Assembly: GCF_003217575.1 (NCBI RefSeq)
Contig: NZ_QJTC01000027.1
Coordinates: 1 to 40,499 of the forward strand
Direction of reading: 5' to 3'
Length of the DNA: 40,499 nt
DNA from: Xylophilus ampelinus
Lineage (GTDB): Bacteria > Pseudomonadota > Gammaproteobacteria > Burkholderiales > Burkholderiaceae_C
The translations under genes were made by a program, and so were the position numbers. This document shows positions 16,701-23,436 of this stretch, piece after piece; position 1 is the stretch's first letter; each line of letters starts with the position of its first letter. The notes beneath the pieces are model-generated. The model saw only the letters and a list, made by a program, of their open reading frames with translations, did not search any database and was not told where the DNA came from.

Positions 16701-16881
16701 TCACGTCGAATTCTTCGGGCGCCTGGATCTCCACCAGGTGGCCCACGGCGCTGGTCACCACGTACTTCTCGCTCTCGAAGTAGTCGTCGTGCTTGTCGAA
16801 CTTGCCGGCCACGGGCGTCAGTGCGCGCACGATGTCCTGCGCTACCGAAGGCTTTTCCGCGATCACCAGTGTCTTCGTCAT
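13786..16881 (-). CDS. topB: DNA topoisomerase III with C-terminal basic linker and SWIB domain
   Basis: 1031 residues, far longer than E. coli TopB (653). The TOPRIM domain opens with MTKTLVIAEKPSVAQDI; ALVNACDAGREGELIFRLI carries the DxDxE-type metal site; the active-site tyrosine is Y352 in LTYPRTDS. A cysteine cluster (SCPNCGG and the next cysteines, about 665-715) and topoisomerase C-terminal repeats follow. Residues about 890-957 are rich in Lys, Ala, Thr and Pro, like histone H1 tails, and 958-1031 form a SWIB/MDM2 domain (RTEVIKKLWDYIKAHKLQD, then FGKPQVTMFELAGIV). Type IA enzymes relax and decatenate DNA through a single-strand break. It heads an operon whose next two genes each overlap by 4 bp. 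Confidence 0.93.
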   Translation of the reverse strand: MTKTLVIAEKPSVAQDIVRALTPVAGKFDKHDDYFESEKYVVTSAVGHLVEIQAPEEFDVKRGKWSFAHLPVIPPYFDLKPVDKTKTRLNAVVRQAKRKDVSALVNACDAGREGELIFRLIEQYAGGSKLLNKPVRRLWLQSMTPQAIREGFEQLRSEQQMQGLANAARSRSEADWLVGINGTRAMTAFNSRDGGFFLTTVGRVQTPTLSVVVEREEQIRRFVSRDYWEVHASFQAEAGPYPGKWFDPDWKKANAPLLQAGISSGTARAGDADPEQRADRVWARAQADAIAAAARGKPATVTEDSKPSTQASPLLFDLTSLQREANGRFGFSAKNTLSLAQSLYERHKALTYPRTDSRALPEDYLAVAKQTMGMLAGSGMRHLAPYAQQALDGGYVKPTKRIFDNAKVSDHFAIIPTLQAPSGLSDAEQKLYDFVVRRFLSVFFPSAEYQITTRISTVEHEGRRYPFRSDGKVLVKPGWLAIYGKEAQDEEAEGDKEAKDGKDAGKRLVPVRPGEKPVATQVDPKALKTKPPARYSEATLLGAMEGAGKTIDDEELRAAMQEKGLGTPATRAAIIEGLLTEKYMLRDGRELIPTAKAFQLMTLLRGLGVEELSKAELTGEWEYKLSQMEKGLLSREAFMAEIAAMTEHIVKKAKEYDRDTVPGDYATLATSCPNCGGIVRENYRRYSCIGRPAGAADGHGSNRDAGTEGCGFSFGKSPAGRTFEIAEADALLRDHKIGPLEGFRSKAGWPFTSEIVLKFDDEAANWKLEFDFGDDRKGEESGEIVDFTGQEPLGKSPCDDGMVYEHGSNYVSERAVPTAEHPTPTSAFKVGKIILQQPISREQVQKLLETGKTDLLDKFISNKTRRPFKAFLAWDAAAGKVNFEFEPRASKFPPRPGAAIKTAAGSRGVAPAAGTKAVKIAAKTATARKTTAANAPAAKKVAAAPRAPRKTTPGTGLVPSAALAAVIGTEPVARTEVIKKLWDYIKAHKLQDARDKRAINADDKLLAVFGKPQVTMFELAGIVGKHLGAAS

Positions 16882-16950
16882 GCTCTCTCTCGTACCTTGT
16901 GTTTTGTCGGGGCGGGGTGGGGCGGGGGCGCGCCGGCCTCGGCGGCTCCC

Positions 16951-16992
16951 TACAATCGCAAGTTCTCGCGCGCCTGCACGCGCTGGCGTGCA
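16951..16992 (+). promoter_or_regulatory. Candidate promoter and palindrome upstream of the SET gene
   Basis: TACAAT (16951-16956) fits a sigma-70 -10 element, though no good -35 is visible in the GC-rich stretch ahead. A perfect 7-bp inverted repeat TGCACGC-GCTG-GCGTGCA (16975-16992) lies between it and the SET gene, about 38 bp before the start codon; it could be an operator or a leader hairpin. Confidence 0.35.
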
Positions 16993-17029
16993 CGCATACG
17001 TGCCTATTCAAGTTAACAGAGTTTTGGAC

Positions 17030-17509
17030 ATGGCTCCCAACCCCCCCGTTTCCGGCCGTCGGATCCAGACCCGCCGCTCCGGCGTGCACGGCAAGGGTGT
17101 CTTCGCGGTACAGGACATCGCCGAGGGCGAGCGCATCGTCGAGTACGTGGGCGAGATCATCGGCTGGGACGAGGCGCAGGACCGCCATCCGCACGACCCG
17201 GCCGACCCCCACCACACCTTCTACTTCCACATCGACGCCGACCGGGTGATCGACGCGAAGTACGGGGGCAACTCGTCCCGCTGGATCAACCACAGCTGCG
17301 ACCCGAACTGCGAGGCCGACGAGCAGGCCGGCCGGATCTTCATCCGTGCACTGCGCAACATCCCGGCCGGCGAAGAGCTCAACTACGACTACGGCCTGAT
17401 CGTCGAAGAGCGCTACACCAGGAAGCTCAAGGCCGAGTACCCCTGCCGGTGCGGCGCCGACCGCTGCCGCGGCACGCTGCTGGCGCCCAAGCGGGGTTTT
17501 CGCCGGTGA
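17030..17509 (+). CDS. SET-domain protein-lysine methyltransferase
   Basis: 159 residues that are almost wholly a SET domain. GVHGKGVFAVQDIAEGERIVEYVGE is the opening. RWINHSCDPNC (84-94) is the SAM-binding and pseudoknot motif, and ELNYDYG (116-122) carries the catalytic tyrosine. A post-SET CRCGADRCRG (cysteines 139, 141, 146), with the cysteine of the NHSCDPNC region, would bind zinc. SET enzymes transfer methyl groups from SAM to lysines; in bacteria they may be effectors or modify basic chromatin-like or ribosomal proteins. No secretion signal is evident. The ATG at 17030 is chosen because the earlier in-frame ATG codons lie inside the divergent topB gene. Its stop overlaps the birA start (GTGA). 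Confidence 0.92.
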   Translation: MAPNPPVSGRRIQTRRSGVHGKGVFAVQDIAEGERIVEYVGEIIGWDEAQDRHPHDPADPHHTFYFHIDADRVIDAKYGGNSSRWINHSCDPNCEADEQAGRIFIRALRNIPAGEELNYDYGLIVEERYTRKLKAEYPCRCGADRCRGTLLAPKRGFRR

Positions 17510-18318
17510 GGCTGGCCCCGCCGATCCGCTGGCCGGCCGAGGACATCTGGCAGGCGGTGTCGCCGTCGATCCCCGATTTTTCGGTCGAGATCGTGCCGGC
17601 CATCGACTCGACCAGCACCGAGCTGATGCGCCGCGCCCGCGCCGGCCGCACCGAGCCGGTGCTGCTGGTGGCCGAGCGCCAGACCGCCGGCCGCGGCCGG
17701 ATGGGCCGGGGCTGGCAGAGCGATGCGGGTGCGCCCGGCGACACGCTCACCTTCTCGCTCGGCATGCCGCTGGCGCCGGCCGACTGGTCGGGCCTGTCGC
17801 TGGCGGTGGGCGTGGCGGTGGCCGAGGCGCTGCACCCGCGCGTCGGCCTGAAATGGCCCAACGACCTCTGGTGGCAAGACCGCAAGCTGGGCGGCATCCT
17901 GGTCGAGACGGCCGGCGTGACGGGCGAGGACGGCGGCCCGGTCCAGCGCTACGCGGTGGTGGGCGTGGGCCTGAACATCGCCGCCCCGAACGCCGCCGGA
18001 ATGCGCACCCCGCCCGCCGGCCTGCGCGAGCTGGAGCCGGGCCTGACAGCCGCGTTGGCGCTCGGCCGGGTGGCCGCACCGCTGGTGACGGCATTGCAGG
18101 CGTTCGCGCTCGACGGCTTCGGCCCCTGGCGCGAGCGCTTCGACCGGCGCGACGTGCTGGCCCGCCGCGCGGTGCAGCTGAGCGACGGCGGCCAGGGCAC
18201 CGCCTGCGGCGTCGATGCCGACGGCTCGCTGCTGGTGGAAACCGCGCCCGGCGTGCGCCAGGCGGTCCGCAGCGCCGAGATCAGCGTCCGTCCGACCGGC
18301 CGGCCGATAAGCGGCTGA
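17506..18318 (+). CDS. birA: Biotin--[acetyl-CoA-carboxylase] ligase
   Basis: 270 residues from a GTG overlapping the SET stop. Family motifs are visible: [26 protein letters not shown] (the biotin and ATP loop GRGRxGRxW), [10 protein letters not shown] (KWPNDL), KLGGILVET and AVVGVGLNI, then the C-terminal SH3-like part. The enzyme activates biotin with ATP and attaches it to the lysine of biotin carboxyl carrier proteins. No N-terminal helix-turn-helix is present, so it is a group I enzyme without repressor function, as expected in many betaproteobacteria. Translation is likely coupled to the SET gene. Confidence 0.95.
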
Positions 18319-18343
18319 ACCTTCCCGACCCCCTTCGCACACC

Positions 18344-19003
18344 ATGCTGCGCATAGCTGCCCTGTTCCTCGTAATGGCCAACGGGCTCTATTACGCCTGG
18401 GCGCACGGCGCGCTGCAATCGTGGGGCCTGGCGCCGGTGCCGCAGTCCGAGCCGCAGCGCATGGGCCAGCAGATCCGCCCCGACCTGCTGCGGGTGGTGA
18501 CGGCCGACGACGTGCGCCGCAGCGCCGCCGCCCCGCCGCCTCCGGCACCGGCCACCGAATGCCTGCAGGCCGGCCTCTTCGGCGAGGCGGAGGCGGCGGT
18601 GATCCGCGAGCGCGCGTCCACCCTGCTGCCCACCGGCCGCTGGGCGCTGGAGCCGGGCACCGCGCCGGCCCGCTGGATCGTCTACATGGGCCGCTATGCC
18701 GATGCCGACCAGCTGAACAAGAAACGCGCCGAACTGCGGGCGCGCCGGGTGTCGTTCGAGGTATTGACCAGCTCCTCGCTGGAGCCGGGTCTGTCGCTCG
18801 GCAGCTTCCCGACCCAGGAGGCCGCCACCGAGGAGCTGGCCTCCCTGTCGCAGCGGGGCGTGCGCACCGCCCGGGTGGTGCAGGAGCGGGCCGAGGTGCG
18901 GGGCCAGACGCTGCGCCTGCCGACGGTGGACGAGGCATTGCGCCCGGCGGTGTCGGCGCTGGCCACCTCTCTGGTCGGCAAGCCGTTGCGTAGCTGCGAC
19001 TGA
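18344..19003 (+). CDS. Membrane-anchored protein with SPOR-like domain
   Basis: 219 residues with an N-terminal membrane segment (about 3-20), a proline-rich spacer near 65-70 ([11 protein letters not shown]) and a C-terminal region (about 95-190) in which [30 protein letters not shown] and [16 protein letters not shown] form the beta-alpha-beta pattern of SPOR domains. SPOR domains bind denuded peptidoglycan at the division site. It follows birA by 25 bp in the same direction, an arrangement I recall from Comamonadaceae, and probably belongs to the SET-birA operon. No catalytic motif is visible. Confidence 0.75.
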
Positions 19004-19007
19004 AGAG

Positions 19008-19021
19008 CCCGCCGCGGCGGG
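19008..19021 (+). terminator. Perfect 14-bp palindrome after the SPOR gene
   Basis: CCCGCCGCGGCGGG is self-complementary and begins 4 bases after the stop codon. Only TT follows, so it is a weak intrinsic terminator at best, but its position at the end of the SET-birA-SPOR unit fits a terminator or transcript-end hairpin. Confidence 0.45.
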
Positions 19022-19152
19022 TTGCGATCTGGACGCTATTGCGAGCGTGTGCGATTATTTCCTACACTCTAACGTTTTCCAACAAATCCTTACGCTCTGG
19101 CACAATCTCCCCGGGCGCTAAGACCCTCGTTGCGCCTCTCCTGGAGATTCCC

Positions 19153-20055
19153 ATGACGTTCAAACACTTTCGGCGTGCCGCCTGGCTGGCCTGTGTGGCC
19201 GCCCTCGCCGCCGGTGCCGCCACCGCGGGCCAGCTCGACCAAATTCGCGAAAGCCGCCAGATCGTGATCGCCCACCGCGAAGGATTGGTGCCGTTTTCGT
19301 ATGTGGCGGGCGACGACAAGAAGCCGCTGGGCTATGCCGTCGAGATTTGCCAGAAGATCGCCGAGGCGGTGCGCAAGGAGCTGAAGCTACCGGCGCTCGA
19401 GGTGCGCTACCTGCCGGTGACCGGCGCCACCCGCATTCCCACCATCGTCGAAGGCAAGGCTGCGATGGAGTGCGGCTCCACCACCAACACCGCCGCGCGG
19501 CGCCAGCAGGTCGATTTCACGATCACGCACTTCATCGCGGCCTCGCGCTTCCTCACCCGCAGCTCCACGCCGGGCAGCACCGTCGGCGATCTGGCCGGCA
19601 AGACGGTGGTGTCGACTGCGGGCACCACCAACATCGAGACGCTGCGTCGGCTCGACCGCGAGCAGGGCCTGAAGATGAAGATCGTCGAGGCGCGCGACCA
19701 TGCCGAGGCGTTCTCGATGGTCGAGAGGGCCGCCGCCGACGCCTTCGCGATGGACGACGTGCTGCTCTACAGCCTGCGCGCCACCTCCGGCAAGCCCTCG
19801 GACTTCCAGGTGATCGGCAAGCCGATGACCATCGAGCCCTACGCGATGGTGCTGCCCAAGGGCGACGCCGAGTTCAAGCGGGTGGTCGACGCCGAGATGC
19901 GCCGGCTGATCCAGAGCGGCGAGATATACGAGCTCTATCGCAAGTGGTTCCAGACCCCCATCCCGCCCAAAGGCATCAACCTCGAGCTGCCGGTGTCCTC
20001 GATCCTGCGCGACAGCTTCAGGTATCCGAGCGACAAGGTTGGCGACGGTATCTGA
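19153..20055 (+). CDS. Amino acid ABC-type periplasmic binding protein (glutamate/aspartate-like)
   Basis: 300 residues from the ATG at 19153, which has a CTGGAG ribosome-binding site 7 bases ahead; earlier in-frame ATGs lack one. A signal peptide (1-26, ending AATAG) precedes a family 3 solute-binding protein: LDQIRESRQIVIAHREGLVPFSY, then GYAVEICQKIAEAVR, ECGSTTNTAARRQQVDFT (the ECGxxxxxxxR signature of glutamate/aspartate binders) and a terminal LYRKWFQTPIPPKG. Such proteins hand amino acids to an ABC permease; no permease genes adjoin, so it may be an orphan that uses a shared transporter. Confidence 0.9.
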   Translation: MTFKHFRRAAWLACVAALAAGAATAGQLDQIRESRQIVIAHREGLVPFSYVAGDDKKPLGYAVEICQKIAEAVRKELKLPALEVRYLPVTGATRIPTIVEGKAAMECGSTTNTAARRQQVDFTITHFIAASRFLTRSSTPGSTVGDLAGKTVVSTAGTTNIETLRRLDREQGLKMKIVEARDHAEAFSMVERAAADAFAMDDVLLYSLRATSGKPSDFQVIGKPMTIEPYAMVLPKGDAEFKRVVDAEMRRLIQSGEIYELYRKWFQTPIPPKGINLELPVSSILRDSFRYPSDKVGDGI

Positions 20056-20162
20056 CGGACGGGCCGCGGCCCCGAGCGACTCGTGGTTTGCGTCTTGACG
20101 CGAACCCTCCAGGATAGATGCCTCGGCACCGTGCCCTGCGTCGCGAAGGGCCCCGCCAGGTT

Positions 20163-20984
20163 TCAGGAATCGTCCGCGCGGTCCTTGCCGACGGCTTTCG
20201 CCGGCCTCAGCGGCTTGGCGGGTTTCAGGGGCTGGTCCACGCCGTAGCGCTCTTTCAGCGGCTTGCGGGCCAGCGGCGCCAACGCCACGGCTTCGCCTTC
20301 CACACGGGTGTCGGGCAGGCGGTCGAGCAGGTCGCGCAGCAGCGTCAGGCGGCCGGCGCGCTGGTGGTTGAAGTCGACCAGCGTCCACGGCGCCTGCGGC
20401 GTGTGGGTGGCCTGCAGCATCGCCTCGCGGGCGGCGGTGTAGTCGGCGTAATGCCTGCGCGCCTCCAGGTCGATCGGCGAGAGCTTCCAGCGCTTGAGCG
20501 GATCGGTGTGCCGCTCGGCGAAGCGGGCCTCCTGCTCGTCCTGGTCGGTGCCCAGCCAGTATTTGAAGAGCAGGATGCCGTCGTCGACCAGCATCTGCTC
20601 GAACACCGGCACCTGCCGCAGGAAGGCCTCGACCTGCGCGTCGGTGGCGTAGCCCATCACCTTCTCGACGCCGGCGCGGTTGTACCAGCTGCGGTCGAAC
20701 AGCACGATCTCGCCGGCGGCCGGCAGGTGGGCGGCGTAGCGCTGGAAGTACCACTGGCTGCGCTCGCGGTCGGTGGGCTTGGGCAGCGCCACCACCCGGC
20801 ACTGGCGCGGGTTGAGGTGCTCCGACACCGCGCCGATCGCGCCGCCCTTGCCGGCGGTGTCGCGGCCCTCGAAGATCACCAGGATGCGCTGACCGGTGGC
20901 GGCGGCCCAGCGGGCCATGCGGGCCAGTTCGATCTGCAGCGGCTCGAGCTGCCGCGCGTAGTCTTTGCGGGAGAAGGGTTTCAT
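20163..20984 (-). CDS. ppk2: Polyphosphate kinase 2 (PPK2) family protein
   Basis: 273 residues. PPK2 enzymes move phosphate between polyphosphate and nucleoside di- or monophosphates. The Walker A loop is FEGRDTAGKGG (38-48), FDRSWYNRAGVE (96-107) is the Walker B region and TDPLKRWKLSPID (160-172) is the lid. The single-domain length suggests class I (NDP to NTP) but I cannot fix the class. The C-terminal tail is rich in Lys, Pro and Ala. It is convergent with the solute-binding protein gene and divergent from the nuclease gene; a 12-bp palindrome at 20061-20072 lies in the 107-bp gap to the former. Confidence 0.93.
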   Translation of the reverse strand: MKPFSRKDYARQLEPLQIELARMARWAAATGQRILVIFEGRDTAGKGGAIGAVSEHLNPRQCRVVALPKPTDRERSQWYFQRYAAHLPAAGEIVLFDRSWYNRAGVEKVMGYATDAQVEAFLRQVPVFEQMLVDDGILLFKYWLGTDQDEQEARFAERHTDPLKRWKLSPIDLEARRHYADYTAAREAMLQATHTPQAPWTLVDFNHQRAGRLTLLRDLLDRLPDTRVEGEAVALAPLARKPLKERYGVDQPLKPAKPLRPAKAVGKDRADDS

Positions 20985-21113
20985 GGCGCCACTGTGCCAT
21001 GCGGCCCCAGGTTTTCAGCGGCCCCCGTGCGCAGGTCCGCCACGCCCGTACGGCGGCCACCGGGTACCTGTATGAAAGCACAGGTCTTTCGCCCCCCGCT
21101 ACCCTTGCCGCCC

Positions 21114-22007
21114 ATGTCCGCGCTGCCCATTGCCGACTCCCTGCCCCTGGCCGCCGTGCTGGAGCCTGTGGCGCCGCCGCCGGCCCCGGTGCTGGGCCGG
21201 GTGCACACCCGCCGGCTGCGCGAGATCTACCGCTCGGCCGGCTGGCCCTGCCAGGACCTGGTCGAAGTGGAGCTGCTGGCCTTCGGCCTGGTGGAGCGGG
21301 TGGCCTCGTCCGCCGGCGAGACGCTGCGGGTGACCGATGCCGGCATCGCCGCGATCGCCCGGAGCCTGCAGCGCAACCGGGCCTGCCTGTCGCAGCACGA
21401 GGCGCTGGTGGAGGCGGTGGCGCGCGAGATGCAGCGCGCCGGCCGCATCGCCTGGCGCGGGCTGTCGCTGCGGGCCCAGGTGCAGCGCGATCCTGTGCCC
21501 GGCGCGGAGCCGGTGGAGTCCGGGGCCGACGCGATGGCCGCGCCCGCGCCGGCCGACCTGCGCTGGTGCATCGCCAAACCCGATGTCTTCTCGATCCGCA
21601 ACACGACCGTCGAGGCCTACGCCCTGCCGGTGGTGCACGAGGTGAAGGTCCGCCGCGCCGACCTGCTGGGCGACCTGCGCAAGCCCGCCAAGCGCGCCGC
21701 CTATCTGCACATGGCCAGCGAATGCTGGTACGTGCTGGGCAACGACGCCCGCGGCCGGCCGATCGCCGCGGCCAACGAGATCCCGCTGGAGTGCGGCGTG
21801 ATGGTGCTCGAAGGCACCCGCCTCTGTGTGGCCCGGCCCGCGCCGCGCCGGGCCGCGCTGGTACCCTTCCCGGTATGGATGACCCTGGCCAAGGCCACGC
21901 CGGTGCCCTGGCTCGACGAGGGCGTGCAGCAGATGCTGGGCGAGTGCGGCGCACCGGACGACGGCGGCGCCCCGGCCGGGGGCTGCCTGAACGTGGTGGA
22001 GCCGTAA
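21114..22007 (+). CDS. Predicted PD-(D/E)XK nuclease, MmcB-like, with winged-helix-like N-terminus
   Basis: 297 residues from ATG 21114; an in-frame ATG at 21072 is an alternative and neither has a clear ribosome-binding site. Residues 30-85 (HTRRLREIYRSAGWPCQDLVEVELLAFGLVERV) look like a winged helix. The C-terminal part has the nuclease core: KPDVFSI (D157), HEVKVRRADLLGDLRK (E176, K178), then AAYLHMASECWYVL. This matches the D...ExK plan of PD-(D/E)XK nucleases, and the ExKxxRxDLLxDLR string resembles MmcB DNA-repair proteins. No partner gene adjoins. The role is unknown; repair or DNA modification-linked cleavage is a guess. Confidence 0.7.
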   Translation: MSALPIADSLPLAAVLEPVAPPPAPVLGRVHTRRLREIYRSAGWPCQDLVEVELLAFGLVERVASSAGETLRVTDAGIAAIARSLQRNRACLSQHEALVEAVAREMQRAGRIAWRGLSLRAQVQRDPVPGAEPVESGADAMAAPAPADLRWCIAKPDVFSIRNTTVEAYALPVVHEVKVRRADLLGDLRKPAKRAAYLHMASECWYVLGNDARGRPIAAANEIPLECGVMVLEGTRLCVARPAPRRAALVPFPVWMTLAKATPVPWLDEGVQQMLGECGAPDDGGAPAGGCLNVVEP

Positions 22008-22044
22008 CGGACGATACGACAGGCGACGGCGAGGGCTACCCGCC

Positions 22045-22076
22045 GGTCGATTGGCCAATTGGTCGATTGGTCGATT
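22045..22076. repeat. 8-bp tandem repeat, four units
   Basis: Four 8-bp units lie end to end: GGTCGATT, GGCCAATT, GGTCGATT, GGTCGATT, the second with two changes. The array sits 37 bp after the nuclease stop codon in the 275-bp gap before the oxidoreductase gene. The reason for it is unknown; slippage or a binding-site cluster are both possible. Confidence 0.75.
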
Positions 22077-22140
22077 AGCTGCTTGCTACTTATTTAATAG
22101 CGGGAGGTCGGCATATCACGCGGGCCCTGGCTATTTTCAG
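22077..22140 (-). repeat. Degenerate relic of the dispersed repeat (copy D)
   Basis: Read on the minus strand, CGCTATTAAATAAGTAGC followed by AAGCAGCTAA resembles the GCTAT...ATAGCTGCTTGC core of the repeat at 29096-29166. A second short match, GGCTATTTTCAGCTTG, lies at 22130-22145 on the plus strand. The hairpin part is not recognisable. The remaining 140 bp before the oxidoreductase gene show nothing clear. Confidence 0.35.
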
Positions 22141-22282
22141 CTTGAAGCCGACCCGGTGCCCGGATCCGAGGCCGGGGTGTAGGAAGCCGCAGCCACCTGC
22201 TACGCGGCAGCGTCCGACGGTGGGTGCGGGCGCCGGCGACCATGCTGCGACAGCCTCTTCCCACAAAAACACCCGCCCCGCC

Positions 22283-23350
22283 ATGACCACCCCCCGCACC
22301 GGACAGGCACCGCCCCACCTCGACCGCGCTGCATTCGGCAAGCGCTTCCACCTGCGTTATTACGATCCGGCCTACCGGGCTGAAGACGCGGCGATCGCCC
22401 GGCTGGAGGCGATCGCATGGGAGGCGTACGACGAGGGTCGCAAGGCACCGATTACCGAGAAGGCCGGTACCGGCTTCGCCGACCCCGACTACGACATGTC
22501 GGTCGAGTGGATGGACACCCACCGGCGCCTGGAGACAGCCCAGGCCCGATTGAAGGAGCCGGCCACCCGCTCCCGCGTACTGCTGATCAACGGCAGCGCG
22601 CGCAACGACGGCACCTGCCCCGGCGAGATCTCGAAGACCTGGCGCTTCAGCCAGATGGCTCGCAAGGTGGTCGAAGACGCCGGCATGGAGGCCGACCTGC
22701 TCGACTTGAGCCTCGTCACCTCCGAATACGGACGCACGATCCACCCGTGCAAGGGCTGCGTCTCCACCGCGATGCCGCTGTGCCACTGGCCCTGCAGCTG
22801 CTACCCCAACCATTCGCTCGACCAGACCGACGACTGGATGGCCGAGATCTACGAGCGCTGGGTCTCGGCCCACGGCATCGTGATCATGGCGCCCACCTAC
22901 TGGAACCAGTCGCCCAGCCCGCTCAAGCTGATGATCGACCGCCTGGTCTGCGCCGACGGCGGCAATCCCGACCCGAGCAGCACCCACGGCAAGAAGGCCC
23001 AGGAGGCCAAGGACATCGAGGAAAAAGGCTGGGATTTCCCGAAGCACGTGGCCGGCCGCGCCTACGGCGTGGTGGTGCACGGGGACGTGTCGGGCGTCGA
23101 GTCGCACCGCCGCGACATGACCGACTGGATGGGCCTGGTGCCCGCCGGCCACTGGTCGCGGATCGACCGCTACATCGGCTACTACGCGCCCTACTACGAC
23201 AGCCACGAGACGCTCGACCGCGACACGCCGATGCAGGACGAGGTCTCGAACGTCGCCCGCTCGGTGGTGCAGGCGGTGCGCCAGCTACGCGCCGGCGAAC
23301 TCCGCCAGTCCGACCACGCCATCCGCCCGCCGCGCCCTAAGAGCGGCTAA
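22283..23350 (+). CDS. NAD(P)H-dependent flavin oxidoreductase with N-terminal extension and cysteine cluster
   Basis: 355 residues. After an extension of about 95 residues comes a flavodoxin-like domain: RVLLINGSARNDG (98-110, FMN phosphate loop) and IVIMAPTYWNQSPSPLKLMIDR (199-220), the PTYxxxxPxxLKxxIDR motif of FMN reductases and multimeric flavodoxin-like proteins. Five cysteines lie within 18 residues (156, 159, 167, 171, 173; C-x2-C-x7-C-x3-C-x-C), unusual for plain FMN reductases. The stop codon lies inside the MITE: the last codons, K-S-G-stop, come from the MITE terminal repeat, so the native C-terminus was changed. The start is set by homology; no strong ribosome-binding site is visible. 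Confidence 0.8.
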   Translation: MTTPRTGQAPPHLDRAAFGKRFHLRYYDPAYRAEDAAIARLEAIAWEAYDEGRKAPITEKAGTGFADPDYDMSVEWMDTHRRLETAQARLKEPATRSRVLLINGSARNDGTCPGEISKTWRFSQMARKVVEDAGMEADLLDLSLVTSEYGRTIHPCKGCVSTAMPLCHWPCSCYPNHSLDQTDDWMAEIYERWVSAHGIVIMAPTYWNQSPSPLKLMIDRLVCADGGNPDPSSTHGKKAQEAKDIEEKGWDFPKHVAGRAYGVVVHGDVSGVESHRRDMTDWMGLVPAGHWSRIDRYIGYYAPYYDSHETLDRDTPMQDEVSNVARSVVQAVRQLRAGELRQSDHAIRPPRPKSG

Positions 23351-23416
23351 CACAACCCTTCTGGCGTCGTTGCCGCACCTTGTCGTACTACTCGTACTGT
23401 CTGCGATGCGGCGCCT
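23341..23416. mobile_element. Truncated copy of the MITE (76 bp)
   Basis: Bases 23341-23416 match 10462-10537 with a single difference (T for C at position 8 of the element). TAA precedes it (23338-23340), as at the complete copy. The match stops at GGCGCCT, and the right terminal repeat and second TAA are missing, so the right third was deleted or replaced. It supplies the stop codon of the upstream oxidoreductase gene and lies 20 bp before the OsmC start codon, so it forms part of that gene's leader. Confidence 0.85.
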
Positions 23417-23436
23417 CCACCCTTGAAAGGAAATCC

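Noticed and set aside
13804-17016. Very long open frames antisense to topB (over 1000 codons on the plus strand, and another on the minus strand in a different frame)
   Set aside because: In GC-rich genes the other frames lack stop codons; their translations are low-complexity (Ala/Gly/Arg/Asp/His-rich) with no motif, while the topB frame has a full set of family signatures.
20061-20072. 12-bp palindrome GGGCCGCGGCCC after the solute-binding protein gene as a terminator
   Set aside because: No T-run follows and such palindromes are common in DNA of this composition; mentioned only in the ppk2 entry.
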